DNA from: an uncultured Lachnospiraceae bacterium
GTDB lineage: Bacteria; Bacillota; Clostridia; Lachnospirales; Lachnospiraceae
DNA length: 29,828 nucleotides
Assembly: GCA_910577105.1 (NCBI GenBank)
Contig: CAJTMB010000033.1
Coordinates: forward strand, 1 to 29,828
Reading direction: 5' to 3'
The notes below the pieces were generated by a model. That model was not told where the DNA came from and did no database searches. It was given only the letters and a program-made list of their open reading frames with translations. Numbering within the stretch: position 1 is the first letter of the stretch; each line of letters starts with the position of its first letter. Positions 7,632-15,398 of the stretch are shown here, in pieces. A program made the position numbers and the translations under genes.

Positions 7632-8516
7632 TCATCCTCTGGGATGGGCCTTGCTGTATACTTCCCGTATCCGGTTATGATTCATATTTGCGTAAATCTG
7701 GGTGGTGGAGATGTCTGAATGTCCCAGCATTTCCTGTACGCTGTGCAAATCCGCACCGTTTGCCACCAAATGTGCCGCAAAAGAATGACGGAGGGTATGC
7801 GGCGTGATTTCAGAACTGATGCCTGCCCTCATCGCATAACTCTTTATCAGTTTCCAGAACCCCTGTCTGCTCATGGGCTGACCCGAACAGTTGACAAACA
7901 GAGTGTCTGCCTCGTCACTGATTAACATTGCACCCCTGGCATGCTCCAGATAATTGATAAGTGCATTTCTTGCCTGATTGCCGAAAGGTATTACCCTCTC
8001 CTTTCCGTTGTCCCTGCAGACGACAAAACCCATTTTCAGATTGACATCGGAAACTTTCAGGGAAATCAGTTCCGTAACCCTGATGCCGGTTGCATACAAA
8101 AGTTCCAGCATTGCCTTATCCCGCATTTCTTTCGGCGTGTCTGCAAACGGCTGCGCCAAAAACTTATCAACTTCTGCAATCGTCATAATTTCCGGTATTT
8201 TTTTCTCTACCCTGGGTGCCTTCAGACAGTCTGATATATCCTCTTTCACCAAATGCTCTTTATACAGATAATGATAAAAAGCCTTAATGGAAGCAACATT
8301 CCTGGAAATCGTTGCCGGGGCAAACCGGTTCTTTTCCAGATACAGGATGTAAGAATTCAGATTTGTTCTGGAAATATCCTCTATCCTGTTAACCTCCATC
8401 GTTCCCAGAAAAACCCGGAACTTGTTTAAATCCCTCTGATACGACAGTCTGGTATTTTCTGACATTTTTTTGACATTATGTAAATAAGTCATAAATGATT
8501 CTATTGCCTTTTCCAT
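7632..8516 (-). CDS. xerD: Tyrosine recombinase XerD
   Basis: Site-specific recombinase that, with XerC, resolves chromosome dimers at the dif site. The 294-aa length is standard. An N-terminal SAM-like core-binding domain spans about residues 1-90, and the catalytic domain about 108-294. All six catalytic residues are visible: R146 (ATGIRVTEL), K172 (GKERVIPF), H240 and R243 (HTLRHSFAAHL), H266 (LGHSDISTTQIY) and nucleophile Y275. It is the last gene of the aminotransferase-NUDIX-spoIIM-xerD group; NUDIX, spoIIM and xerD also cluster in Bacillus. It ends at the bidirectional terminator. No nearby integration signatures, so this is the housekeeping recombinase and not a phage integrase. Confidence 0.93.
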   Translation of the reverse strand: MEKAIESFMTYLHNVKKMSENTRLSYQRDLNKFRVFLGTMEVNRIEDISRTNLNSYILYLEKNRFAPATISRNVASIKAFYHYLYKEHLVKEDISDCLKAPRVEKKIPEIMTIAEVDKFLAQPFADTPKEMRDKAMLELLYATGIRVTELISLKVSDVNLKMGFVVCRDNGKERVIPFGNQARNALINYLEHARGAMLISDEADTLFVNCSGQPMSRQGFWKLIKSYAMRAGISSEITPHTLRHSFAAHLVANGADLHSVQEMLGHSDISTTQIYANMNHNRIREVYSKAHPRG

Positions 8517-8605
8517 GAACTTCTAAGCCCTTCCTCAAAAGTATCCCCGAATTTGTCATTAGGATTCCATTATACCCATTCATTCCGTGAAAATCAAATA
8601 CTTTT

Positions 8606-9232
8606 TCAAAAAATTTTTAATAAATTAGAAACCAGCTTTGGATTGACATAACTTTCAAGAATGCATCCAATTATGACAACTATCATCAACAACAGAAATT
8701 GTACGGACTTTCTTCGTATCATCTGGTTCTTTTCCAAAGGTTCCCCACTGCCAAAGGCTCCTCTGGAAGCCCTGCTCGGAAAATACATCACGGTACAGAA
8801 TTCATAACTCCATTGCAGCAATAACAGCGCTACAGGAAAGTATACCAATATCTGAGGAAACACCCCAACCAGAATGAGCAGGATTCCTTTCAGGCCGTAC
8901 CGCAGCAGCGACGCCATCACAAGCATTCCAAAAGAAATTCCCAGCCATGCGGCGCAAGTCCATGTTGCCGCCAGTCCCAGCCATGTAGTGGACAATACTG
9001 CCAGAATCAGGGCAGCCCCTACCCTTTTTTGCACTACATATAAAAAAAAGGCATTGCTGTCTATCTCAGAATACTTCATTTCATACAAGGTGTATTCACT
9101 CAGTAATCCCGTATTTTCAAGCAAAGCCTTTTTTCCCATATTCATCAGTACAAGTCCTGCCACAAAACCTGCTGCCACAAGCGCTAAAAGTACACGGTTT
9201 CTCTTTCCTTCCAATTGATTTAACCACCGCAT
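8606..9232 (-). CDS. spoIIM: Stage II sporulation protein M family membrane protein
   Basis: A 208-aa polytopic membrane protein with about five hydrophobic helices. They start near residues 15-35 (LLALVAAGFVAGLVLMN), 70-90, 92-115 and 117-145, with the last near 180-200. The pattern matches SpoIIM, which with SpoIID and SpoIIP remodels peptidoglycan during forespore engulfment. Its place between a NUDIX hydrolase gene and xerD is the same as in Bacillus, which strengthens the call. The frame extends to a GTG at 9268 that lacks a good Shine-Dalgarno; the ATG at 9232 is preceded by AGAGGTTGGTGATGG and is preferred, but the start is uncertain. A PpsA-like SpoIIM homologue without a sporulation role is possible. 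Confidence 0.8.
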   Translation of the reverse strand: MRWLNQLEGKRNRVLLALVAAGFVAGLVLMNMGKKALLENTGLLSEYTLYEMKYSEIDSNAFFLYVVQKRVGAALILAVLSTTWLGLAATWTCAAWLGISFGMLVMASLLRYGLKGILLILVGVFPQILVYFPVALLLLQWSYEFCTVMYFPSRASRGAFGSGEPLEKNQMIRRKSVQFLLLMIVVIIGCILESYVNPKLVSNLLKIF

Positions 9233-9314
9233 TCCATCACCAACCTCTGCCGTCACTTTCTTTACCACGCTCTATTTTATGACGCCGGGGACAGGTTTAT
9301 GACCTATTTTCAGC

Positions 9315-9857
9315 TTATTTGTGTAAGTATTTATGAGCATAAGTCATGATAGCGCAAATCGTTTTGGAGTCCTGAATGGTACAATCATATATCCTGTCCA
9401 TAAGTTCCTCCACCGTATATGCCTCCACATTGATATACTCATCTTCGTCCAGATGCTGAATGCTTTTCTGTAAATCTTTAGCCACATAGATATCAATTTT
9501 TTCATTGCAGAAAGCAACCGTAGTGCGGATACTGATTAAAAGTTCCAGATTCTCCGAACGGTATCCCGTTTCCTCCTCCAACTCCCTGCCGGCAGCAGTC
9601 TGCGTCGGTTCGTCAGCGCCGTCCAGTCCTCCTGCCGGCACTTCCAGCGTGTAACGGTCCAATGCATTCCGATACTGGCGTACCATCAGGATTTTGCCGT
9701 CTTCCCTGACCGGAACCACTGCTGCTGCGCCCTTATGTCCAATAAAATCCCACTTTACCACATTTCCGTTGGGCACCTGCACAGTATCCTGATAGTAATC
9801 GATGATGGCGCCTTTATGCACCAAATCCCTGCTCAATCTTTTAAATTCTTCAGACAT
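9315..9857 (-). CDS. NUDIX hydrolase, ADP-ribose pyrophosphatase type
   Basis: Likely cleaves ADP-ribose or a related nucleoside-diphosphate sugar to AMP and ribose-5-phosphate, clearing reactive metabolites. From this start it is 180 aa, the usual NudF size. The complete Nudix box GX5EX7REUXEEXGU is at residues 77-99 (G77, E83, REL 91-93, EEETGY 94-99), preceded by the VRQYR and LEVPAGG motifs common to ADP-ribose hydrolases. The start at 9857 has AAGGA upstream; an earlier in-frame ATG at 9941 would overlap the preceding aminotransferase and is rejected. It lies 35 bases after the aminotransferase stop and about 80 bases before spoIIM. Confidence 0.9.
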   Translation of the reverse strand: MSEEFKRLSRDLVHKGAIIDYYQDTVQVPNGNVVKWDFIGHKGAAAVVPVREDGKILMVRQYRNALDRYTLEVPAGGLDGADEPTQTAAGRELEEETGYRSENLELLISIRTTVAFCNEKIDIYVAKDLQKSIQHLDEDEYINVEAYTVEELMDRIYDCTIQDSKTICAIMTYAHKYLHK

Positions 9858-9892
9858 GTTTTTTTCCTTTTTCTTTATATGTTTTGATGAAT

Positions 9893-11182
9893 CTAATTCA
9901 GAGACTGCAAAATTTTTTCTGCACTGACCAGTTTGACACACAGCGTAAACAGTTCTGCTGCCTGTGTCATTTCCTCCAAGGTGGGGAAAGAAGGTGCAAT
10001 TCTGATATTGGTGTCTTTGTCATCCTTACCGTAAGGGTAAGTTGCACCGGCTCCGGTCAGTACCACTCCTGCCTCCTTGCATTTCTCAACAACCGTCTTT
10101 GCACAGCCTTCCATCGTATCAAAAGAAATAAAATAACCACCGTTGGGTTTTATCCACCCGGCAATGCCAAGCCCGCCCAATTCCTTATCAAATATGGAAA
10201 GCACAGCTTCAAACTTGGGCCGCATTATGTCCGCATGTTTTTTCATCTGGGCCTTTAAGCCATCCAGATTTTTAAAATACTGTACATGGCGGAGCTGATT
10301 AATTTTGTCAAAACCGATGGTCTGGATAGTCATGGACTTTTTCATAAAATCCAGGTTTTTCTGTGACGCCGCTACAGCAGCAATACCTGCGCCCGCAAAG
10401 CTTACCTTTGATGTGGAAGCAAATTCATATACCAAATCAGGATTGCCCGCTTTTTCACACTCACTGATAATATCAAGAAGTTCGTCCTGCACCTCTTCAT
10501 ACAAATGATGGATGGCATAGGCATTGTCCCAGAATATCCTGAAATCTTCAGCCGCAGGTTTCAGGGCAGCAAACCGTTTTACTGTCTCGTCGGAATAAGT
10601 GATTCCCTGTGGATTGGAATACTTGGGAACACACCAGATGCCCTTCACTGTAGCATCATTGTTTACGTATTCCTCCACCATATCCATGTCCGGTCCGTCC
10701 GGTGTCATGGGAATGGTAATCATCTCTATTCCAAAATGCTCTGTGATGGCAAAATGTCTGTCATAGCCCGGTACAGGACAAAGAAATTTTACTTTATCCA
10801 GCTTGCACCAGGGGGTGCTGCCGCATACACCGTGTGTCATGGAACGGGAAATGGTATCGTACATGATAAACAGGCTTCCGTTACCGAACACAATCACTTT
10901 TTCTGCCGGTACCCCCATCATATCACCCATCAGGACTTTTGCTTCCGGAATCCCATCCAGCAGGCCATAGTTCCTGCAATCAACACCGTCTTCCGTAAAC
11001 AGTACACTTTCCGAACTAAACAAATCCATCATCGGCATCGTCATGTCGAGCTGGCTGAGTGACGGTTTACCACGGGACATATCCAGTTTCAGCCCCTTAC
11101 CCTTTACATCCTCATATTCTTTTTCCAGTTCTGTTCTCAGGGTTTCCAGTTCATCCCTGCTCATCTTTTTGTATGACTTCAT
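9893..11182 (-). CDS. PLP-dependent aminotransferase (aspartate aminotransferase-like, class I/II)
   Basis: A fold-type I aminotransferase of 429 aa. The sequence resembles the sub-group of bacterial aspartate aminotransferases that begin with a 'LDMSRGKPS' motif (residues 33-41). Key parts: FGNGSLFIMYD (99-109, phosphate-binding turn), PKYSNPQG (186-193), WDNAYAIHHL (218-227, with D219 for the pyridine nitrogen and Y222), the Schiff-base K259 in ASTSKVSFAG, and a C-terminal NIRIAPSFP arginine for the substrate carboxylate. Expected role: interconversion of aspartate or a similar amino acid with its 2-oxo acid. The start at 11182 is favoured over an ATG at 11248, which sits in the predicted promoter region. 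First gene of the group that runs to xerD. Confidence 0.88.
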   Translation of the reverse strand: MKSYKKMSRDELETLRTELEKEYEDVKGKGLKLDMSRGKPSLSQLDMTMPMMDLFSSESVLFTEDGVDCRNYGLLDGIPEAKVLMGDMMGVPAEKVIVFGNGSLFIMYDTISRSMTHGVCGSTPWCKLDKVKFLCPVPGYDRHFAITEHFGIEMITIPMTPDGPDMDMVEEYVNNDATVKGIWCVPKYSNPQGITYSDETVKRFAALKPAAEDFRIFWDNAYAIHHLYEEVQDELLDIISECEKAGNPDLVYEFASTSKVSFAGAGIAAVAASQKNLDFMKKSMTIQTIGFDKINQLRHVQYFKNLDGLKAQMKKHADIMRPKFEAVLSIFDKELGGLGIAGWIKPNGGYFISFDTMEGCAKTVVEKCKEAGVVLTGAGATYPYGKDDKDTNIRIAPSFPTLEEMTQAAELFTLCVKLVSAEKILQSLN

Positions 11183-11257
11183 TTTGTCACCATCCTCTAC
11201 AAATTTTCCCTCATTTATCCGATTGGATAATCGTATACAATCATACACATCCTGTAT

Positions 11258-11286
11258 ATTCTACTATATCACTTTTCCGAAAACAA
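11258..11286 (-). promoter_or_regulatory. Possible promoter for the aminotransferase operon
   Basis: On the reverse strand TTGTTT (11286-11281) and TAGAAT (11263-11258) are 17 bases apart, about 75 bases upstream of the chosen ATG. Moderate consensus match only; other AT-rich hexamers nearby could serve. Confidence 0.35.
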
Positions 11287-11332
11287 GTAGAAAATGAAAA
11301 AATTTTCAAATCACCCCCGACAGATTTCAAAT

Positions 11333-11366
11333 AAAAAAAGCGTAAGCATATTTTGGCTTACGCTTT
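11333..11366 (-). terminator. Intrinsic terminator after rny
   Basis: On the reverse strand AAAGCGTAAGCC pairs with GGCTTACGCTTT-like sequence (stem about 11 bp, seven-base loop) and is followed by seven T residues. It lies just downstream of the rny stop at 11389 and separates it from the aminotransferase promoter. Confidence 0.85.
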
Positions 11367-11388
11367 CTGTTTACCTATTCAATTTGCA

Positions 11389-12942
11389 TTACTTTGCGTA
11401 ATCAATCACGCGGCTTTCACGGATGACATTGACTTTAATCTGTCCCGGATATTCCAACTCAGCTTCTATCTGCTTGGAAATATCCCTTGCCAGCAATACC
11501 ATGTCAGCATCTGTAATCTGCTCAGGAACTACCATTACGCGAACTTCACGACCTGCCTGAATAGCAAAAGATTTTTCAACACCTTTGAAATTGTTTGTGA
11601 TTTCTTCTAATTGTCTTAATCTGCTAGTATAGGTTTCCAGTGTTTCCCTTCTAGCGCCCGGTCTTGCAGCGGATATTGTATCAGCAGCTTGTACAATACA
11701 TGCAATCAGGGATGTGGCTTCCACGTCGCCGTGGTGAGATTCAACTGCATTGATAACAATTGCATTCTCTTTGTACTTCCGGCAAAGCTCCGAACCGAGC
11801 TGGATATGAGAACCTTCCATTTCATGGTCAACGGATTTACCGATGTCATGCAACAGACCCGCACGTTTTGCAAGGCGGACATCAAAGCCCATCTCTGCTG
11901 CCAGAAGACCTGACAACTGAGCAACTTCAATGGAATGTTTTAATGCATTCTGTCCGTAACTGGTTCTGAACTTCATCTTACCAAGTAATCTGACTAATTC
12001 GGGATGAATACCGTGTACGCCTACTTCCAGAGTCGCGGCCTCCCCTTCTTCTTTAATCATTACTTCTACTTCTTTTTGCGCCTTTTCTACCATTTCTTCA
12101 ATTCTGGCAGGATGAATACGTCCATCTACAATTAATTTTTCAAGGGCAATTCTTGCCACCTCACGGCGAATAGGGTCAAATCCTGACAAAATAACTGCTT
12201 CGGGGGTATCGTCAATAATCAAATCAACTCCCGTCATGGTCTCAAGGGTACGGATGTTGCGTCCCTCCCTACCAATGATACGTCCCTTCATTTCATCGTT
12301 TGGAAGCTGCACTACGGAGATAGTAGTCTCAGAGACATGGTCTGCTGCGCATCTCTGTATAGCATTTACTACATACTCCTTCGCTTTTTTGTCTGCTTCT
12401 TCTTTGGCCCGACTCTCCATTTCCTTAATCATCACGGCCGTTTCATGTTTCACTTCATCTTCAACAATTTTCAACAAATACTCTTTTGCTTGTTCAGAGG
12501 TTAATCCGGAAATTCTCTCCAGTTCCTGTACCCGCTGTTCGTTAAGCTTGGACACTTCCGCTTTCATCCTGTTCAAGGACTCTTCACGCTGTGCCAGACT
12601 TGTCTCTTTGCGCTCGATAGCATCCGCTTTCTTATCAATGTTCTCTTCCTTCTGCTGAACCCTTCTCTCATAACGCTGGGCTTCTGCCCTGCGTTCCTTG
12701 ATTTCCTTGTCAAGTTCATTCTTGGTACGAATGGACTCTTCCTTGACCTCAAGCAACGACTCGCGTTTTTTGGCCTCCGCAGTCTTCAAAGCTTCATCAA
12801 TAATCTCCCTTGCCTTGGTTTCCGCATCTCCCAGCTTGGACTCCACATATCTCTTGCGTCTTTCCGTAGCTATCTTTGCAGTAACCGGGATGGAGATGAT
12901 AAGCGTAACCGCTACCGCTCCCAAAACATACAACCATGTCAT
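11389..12942 (-). CDS. rny: Ribonuclease Y
   Basis: Membrane-anchored endoribonuclease that starts bulk mRNA turnover in Firmicutes. From the chosen ATG it is 517 aa. Order of parts: an N-terminal hydrophobic anchor (about 1-22), a long charged coiled coil (about 25-190), a KH RNA-binding domain with GRIIGREGRNIR (about 220-231), then an HD domain with the catalytic HD pair in LLHDIGKSVDHEMEGSH (about 363-379). The longest frame starts at a GTG (12954) that overlaps the AGGAGG (12959-12954) and cannot be used; ATG 12942 has an 11-base spacing. It has its own promoter and a structured leader (separate entries) and follows recX on the same strand, an order seen in many Clostridia. Confidence 0.96.
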   Translation of the reverse strand: MTWLYVLGAVAVTLIISIPVTAKIATERRKRYVESKLGDAETKAREIIDEALKTAEAKKRESLLEVKEESIRTKNELDKEIKERRAEAQRYERRVQQKEENIDKKADAIERKETSLAQREESLNRMKAEVSKLNEQRVQELERISGLTSEQAKEYLLKIVEDEVKHETAVMIKEMESRAKEEADKKAKEYVVNAIQRCAADHVSETTISVVQLPNDEMKGRIIGREGRNIRTLETMTGVDLIIDDTPEAVILSGFDPIRREVARIALEKLIVDGRIHPARIEEMVEKAQKEVEVMIKEEGEAATLEVGVHGIHPELVRLLGKMKFRTSYGQNALKHSIEVAQLSGLLAAEMGFDVRLAKRAGLLHDIGKSVDHEMEGSHIQLGSELCRKYKENAIVINAVESHHGDVEATSLIACIVQAADTISAARPGARRETLETYTSRLRQLEEITNNFKGVEKSFAIQAGREVRVMVVPEQITDADMVLLARDISKQIEAELEYPGQIKVNVIRESRVIDYAK

Positions 12943-12970
12943 GTACAGGAGCACCTCCTTATTAAGTTTT

Positions 12971-13086
12971 CGTGCATGGCCTTACGGCCATAGCATAACG
13001 TCAAGTGCCCAAAAGCACTCTTCTTTCGTCATGCCAAATCTATAGAATGTATGTACATGCCACTATATATAGTAGGCACACATTCT
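12971..13086 (-). promoter_or_regulatory. Hairpin-rich 5' leader of rny
   Basis: Between the rny promoter and its Shine-Dalgarno three inverted repeats stand in a row. They are 12971-13000 (ATGGCC-TTAC-GGCCAT with outer CGTGC/GCA..ACG pairing), 13004-13019 (AGTGC...GCACT), and 13044-13086 (AGAATGT...ACATTCT around an inner TGCC-ACTATATATAGT-GGCA). None is followed by a T-run, so they do not look like terminators. The stretch 12943-13250 has no gene. Whether the structures regulate rny, for example by self-cleavage feedback, is inference. Confidence 0.5.
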
Positions 13087-13109
13087 AAAAAGCATTTCAC
13101 AACATTTTC

Positions 13110-13138
13110 ATTTTAAGATAAAATAATACTTATGTCAA
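13110..13138 (-). promoter_or_regulatory. Sigma-A promoter of rny
   Basis: On the reverse strand a perfect TTGACA (13138-13133), a 17-base spacer and TAAAAT (13115-13110). Predicted start near 13103, so the leader to the ATG at 12942 is about 160 nt. This makes rny independently transcribed, in addition to any read-through from recA-recX. Confidence 0.7.
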
Positions 13139-13250
13139 GTATGGAAACATAAAAACTCTGGTTTTACTTATTCTTTTATATTAAAGAATTTTCCTTCGCC
13201 TTACTCAACATAAGCTGATTCCTATTCATCTGCGATTTTCTGAATACACA

Positions 13251-13862
13251 TTAAAAGCTTCCCAGTGCCTTTCTTATTTTATCAGCATCAAATCCCCGGC
13301 GTGCCAGAAAAGCATACATTTTCTGCATCTCTTTTTTATCTGCCACTACCGCATCATACTTTCTTTTTTGCAAAAGTTTCCGAATCTGCTCCTCCTCATC
13401 CTGTTCATTTCCATCGTCTTCCCATTCTGCCCATGCCCTTGCGATAATATCCGGCGAAATACCTTTGATTAACAAATCATTTTCTATTCTCCTCCGGCTT
13501 TTACGGGAATGACTGCAGCGAATAAACTCACCTGCATAACGGAAATCATCAAGATATCCATACGATGCCACATAATCCAGCGCTTCCTCTATTGCCTCTT
13601 CGGGGTAAAATCCCTGTTTCAGCTTAAGGTGCATCTGCGCCCTGGTATAATCCCTTGCCTTTAAGAGGTTCATGCATCTTAACTTTGCCCGTTTGGGAAG
13701 AACTTCACGGAGAATTTCCTGATATGCTTCATGATTTATGGGCATTTGTTCCCTTAACCCGTATTTACGCAGTTCGCCTTTGTAAAGAACAAAGGCGAAC
13801 TCATCATCAATATATACTTTTACTTTGGATGCGGTATATTCCGCAAGAAGCGTAACAATCAT
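13251..13862 (-). CDS. recX: Regulatory protein RecX
   Basis: Small helical-repeat protein that binds RecA filaments and limits their growth. It is about 203 aa from this start. The body is three-helix RecX repeats: a segment around KRAKLRCMNLLKARDYTRAQ, then GFYPEEAIEEALDYVASYGYLDD (the family signature near the middle), then KSRRRIENDLLIKGISPDII, and a last repeat ending RGFDADKIRKAL. The ATG at 13862 has GAGGG five bases upstream; further in-frame starts at 13874 and 13925 are possible. It lies directly downstream of recA with a gap of 77 bases, so it should share the SOS-controlled transcript, as is usual for recA-recX pairs. An acidic insert (EDDGNEQDEEEQ) sits near residue 150. Confidence 0.9.
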   Translation of the reverse strand: MIVTLLAEYTASKVKVYIDDEFAFVLYKGELRKYGLREQMPINHEAYQEILREVLPKRAKLRCMNLLKARDYTRAQMHLKLKQGFYPEEAIEEALDYVASYGYLDDFRYAGEFIRCSHSRKSRRRIENDLLIKGISPDIIARAWAEWEDDGNEQDEEEQIRKLLQKRKYDAVVADKKEMQKMYAFLARRGFDADKIRKALGSF

Positions 13863-13939
13863 TTTAACCCTCATTTTTGCGCCGCTTTTTTCTGATGTTG
13901 CAGTTCTGCACAAAATGCTTTTCACACTAACCCGTCCAT

Positions 13940-15013
13940 TTATTTCTCTGCTTTTTTAGAGGAAGCCGTATCTGACTTTGCACCGGACGGGCTTGCATTT
14001 TCTTCTGCACCGGCATCCGCATGAAGACCAAAGTGGTCTCTGACTTTTTTCTCAACTTCATCGCATACTGTGCGATTGTCTTTTAGATACTGCTTGGCAT
14101 TTTCCCTGCCCTGTCCAATCTTATTGCCTTCATAAGCATACCATGCGCCTGATTTATTTATAACGCCGATATCGGTCGCCAAATCCAATATATCCCCCGT
14201 TACGGATATACCTTCCCCAAACATAATATCAAACTCAGCTTCTTTGAAAGGGGGCGCTATCTTATTCTTTACCACTTTCACACGGGTTCTGTTTCCAATC
14301 ACTTCTCCTGCCTGCTTCAAAGATTCAATACGCCGCACATCCAGACGGACGGAGGAATAAAATTTCAGTGCCCGGCCGCCTGTGGTGGTTTCCGGATTGC
14401 CAAACATGACACCTACTTTTTCACGTAACTGGTTAATAAAGATTACCGTACAATTGGACTTGCTGATAACGGCTGTCAGCTTTCTTAACGCCTGCGACAT
14501 CAGCCTTGCCTGCAGGCCCACATGGCTGTCTCCCATATCGCCTTCAATTTCCGCTTTGGGAACCAATGCGGCTACTGAGTCCACGACCACAATATCTATA
14601 GCACCGGAACGGACCATGGTTTCGGTAATCTCCAACGCCTGTTCCCCGCTGTCCGGCTGTGATATGTAAAGATTATCTATATCCACTCCTATGTTTTTGG
14701 CATATACCGGGTCAAGCGCATGTTCGGCATCAATAAATCCGGCAATGCCTCCCCTCTTCTGCACTTCAGCAATCATATGCAGGGTAACCGTGGTCTTACC
14801 ACTGGACTCCGGCCCATAAATCTCAACAATCCGGCCCTTCGGGATGCCGCCAAGTCCCAGTGCCACATCCAGACTCAAAGAACCGGTCGGAATGGTTTCC
14901 ACATTCATCTGTGCTGAGGGGTCACCGAGTTTCATTACCGCACCTTTGCCGTACTGCTTTTCTATCTGCACAAGCGCAGCATCCAATGCTTTTAACTTTT
15001 CTGCTTTTTCCAT
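13940..15013 (-). CDS. recA: Recombinase A
   Basis: DNA-dependent ATPase for homologous recombination and co-protease for LexA. From the chosen start it is 357 aa. Visible: Walker A GPESSGKT (67-74), Walker B region IDIVVVDSVAAL (about 138-149), loop L1/L2 sequences QARLMSQALRKLT and NQLREKVGVMFGNPETTTGG, and a C-terminal acidic/Ser/Ala-rich tail ending in SSKKAEK. The frame opens at ATG 15025, but that ATG is part of the Shine-Dalgarno itself (ATGGAGG); ATG 15013 sits five bases after GGAGG and is preferred. A sigma-A promoter with two LexA-type boxes lies 75-105 bases upstream, so SOS induction is expected. Confidence 0.98.
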   Translation of the reverse strand: MEKAEKLKALDAALVQIEKQYGKGAVMKLGDPSAQMNVETIPTGSLSLDVALGLGGIPKGRIVEIYGPESSGKTTVTLHMIAEVQKRGGIAGFIDAEHALDPVYAKNIGVDIDNLYISQPDSGEQALEITETMVRSGAIDIVVVDSVAALVPKAEIEGDMGDSHVGLQARLMSQALRKLTAVISKSNCTVIFINQLREKVGVMFGNPETTTGGRALKFYSSVRLDVRRIESLKQAGEVIGNRTRVKVVKNKIAPPFKEAEFDIMFGEGISVTGDILDLATDIGVINKSGAWYAYEGNKIGQGRENAKQYLKDNRTVCDEVEKKVRDHFGLHADAGAEENASPSGAKSDTASSKKAEK

Positions 15014-15066
15014 GTTTTCCTCCATTTTCAGTCATCCTATTTTTAACAGGTATTCTATCAGCCTGT

Positions 15067-15078
15067 GAACAAACGTTC
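15067..15078. promoter_or_regulatory. LexA (SOS) box, perfect GAAC-N4-GTTC
   Basis: GAACAAACGTTC is an exact match to the GAAC-N4-GTTC core of the Gram-positive LexA/DinR operator. It lies just downstream of the predicted recA transcription start, where a bound repressor would block initiation or escape. Confidence 0.75.
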
Positions 15079-15088
15079 TGATAATTTC

Positions 15089-15117
15089 AGAATAAAACAT
15101 TTGTTCTGTTTTGTCAA
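15089..15117 (-). promoter_or_regulatory. Sigma-A promoter of recA
   Basis: On the reverse strand a perfect TTGACA (15117-15112), a 17-base spacer and TATTCT (15094-15089). Start predicted near 15082, giving a leader of about 70 nt. The stretch 15014-15398 contains no gene; besides this promoter, its operators and the terminator at 15342-15380 I see only AT-rich sequence. Confidence 0.75.
15095..15106. promoter_or_regulatory. Second, imperfect LexA-type box in the recA promoter spacer
   Basis: AAACATTTGTTC differs by one base from GAAC-N4-GTTC and fits the CATNTG centre of the Bacillus-type consensus. It lies exactly between the -35 and -10 hexamers of the recA promoter, so its placement supports function even though one half-site is degenerate. 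Confidence 0.5.
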
Positions 15118-15341
15118 TCCTTTTTTATATTATCATTTTCATTGTCCAATAATCCACCCTTTTGGGCACTCCTCCTTCTCTTCCATATACAATTTCCTAT
15201 TTTAACAGGGGGGAATGGCGATATGCCGAAATGATATCAGAAATATACCAGTGGAAAAAATATAACATATTCCATTCTGTTTTGCAAGCATTTGTGATAC
15301 CGTATTTTGCATGACGGCAATTTCACATCAATTTCGGATAA

Positions 15342-15380
15342 AAGGCGCTGCCACCCTGAAAAACAGGGTGGCAGCGCCTT
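15342..15380 (-). terminator. Strong intrinsic terminator after the zinc-ribbon gene
   Basis: A perfect 17-bp stem (15342-15358 with 15364-15380, core GGCGCTGCCACCCTG) and a five-base loop. On the reverse strand it is followed by TTTTAT. It closes the long yicC-to-15399 operon and separates it from the recA promoter. Confidence 0.85.
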
Positions 15381-15398
15381 ATTACCTCTCTGAATTTA

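Noticed and set aside
15217..15270. A 16-codon frame after a GGGGGG run upstream of recA
   Set aside because: Too short, opposite to the neighbouring genes and without promoter or similarity; chance is the better explanation.
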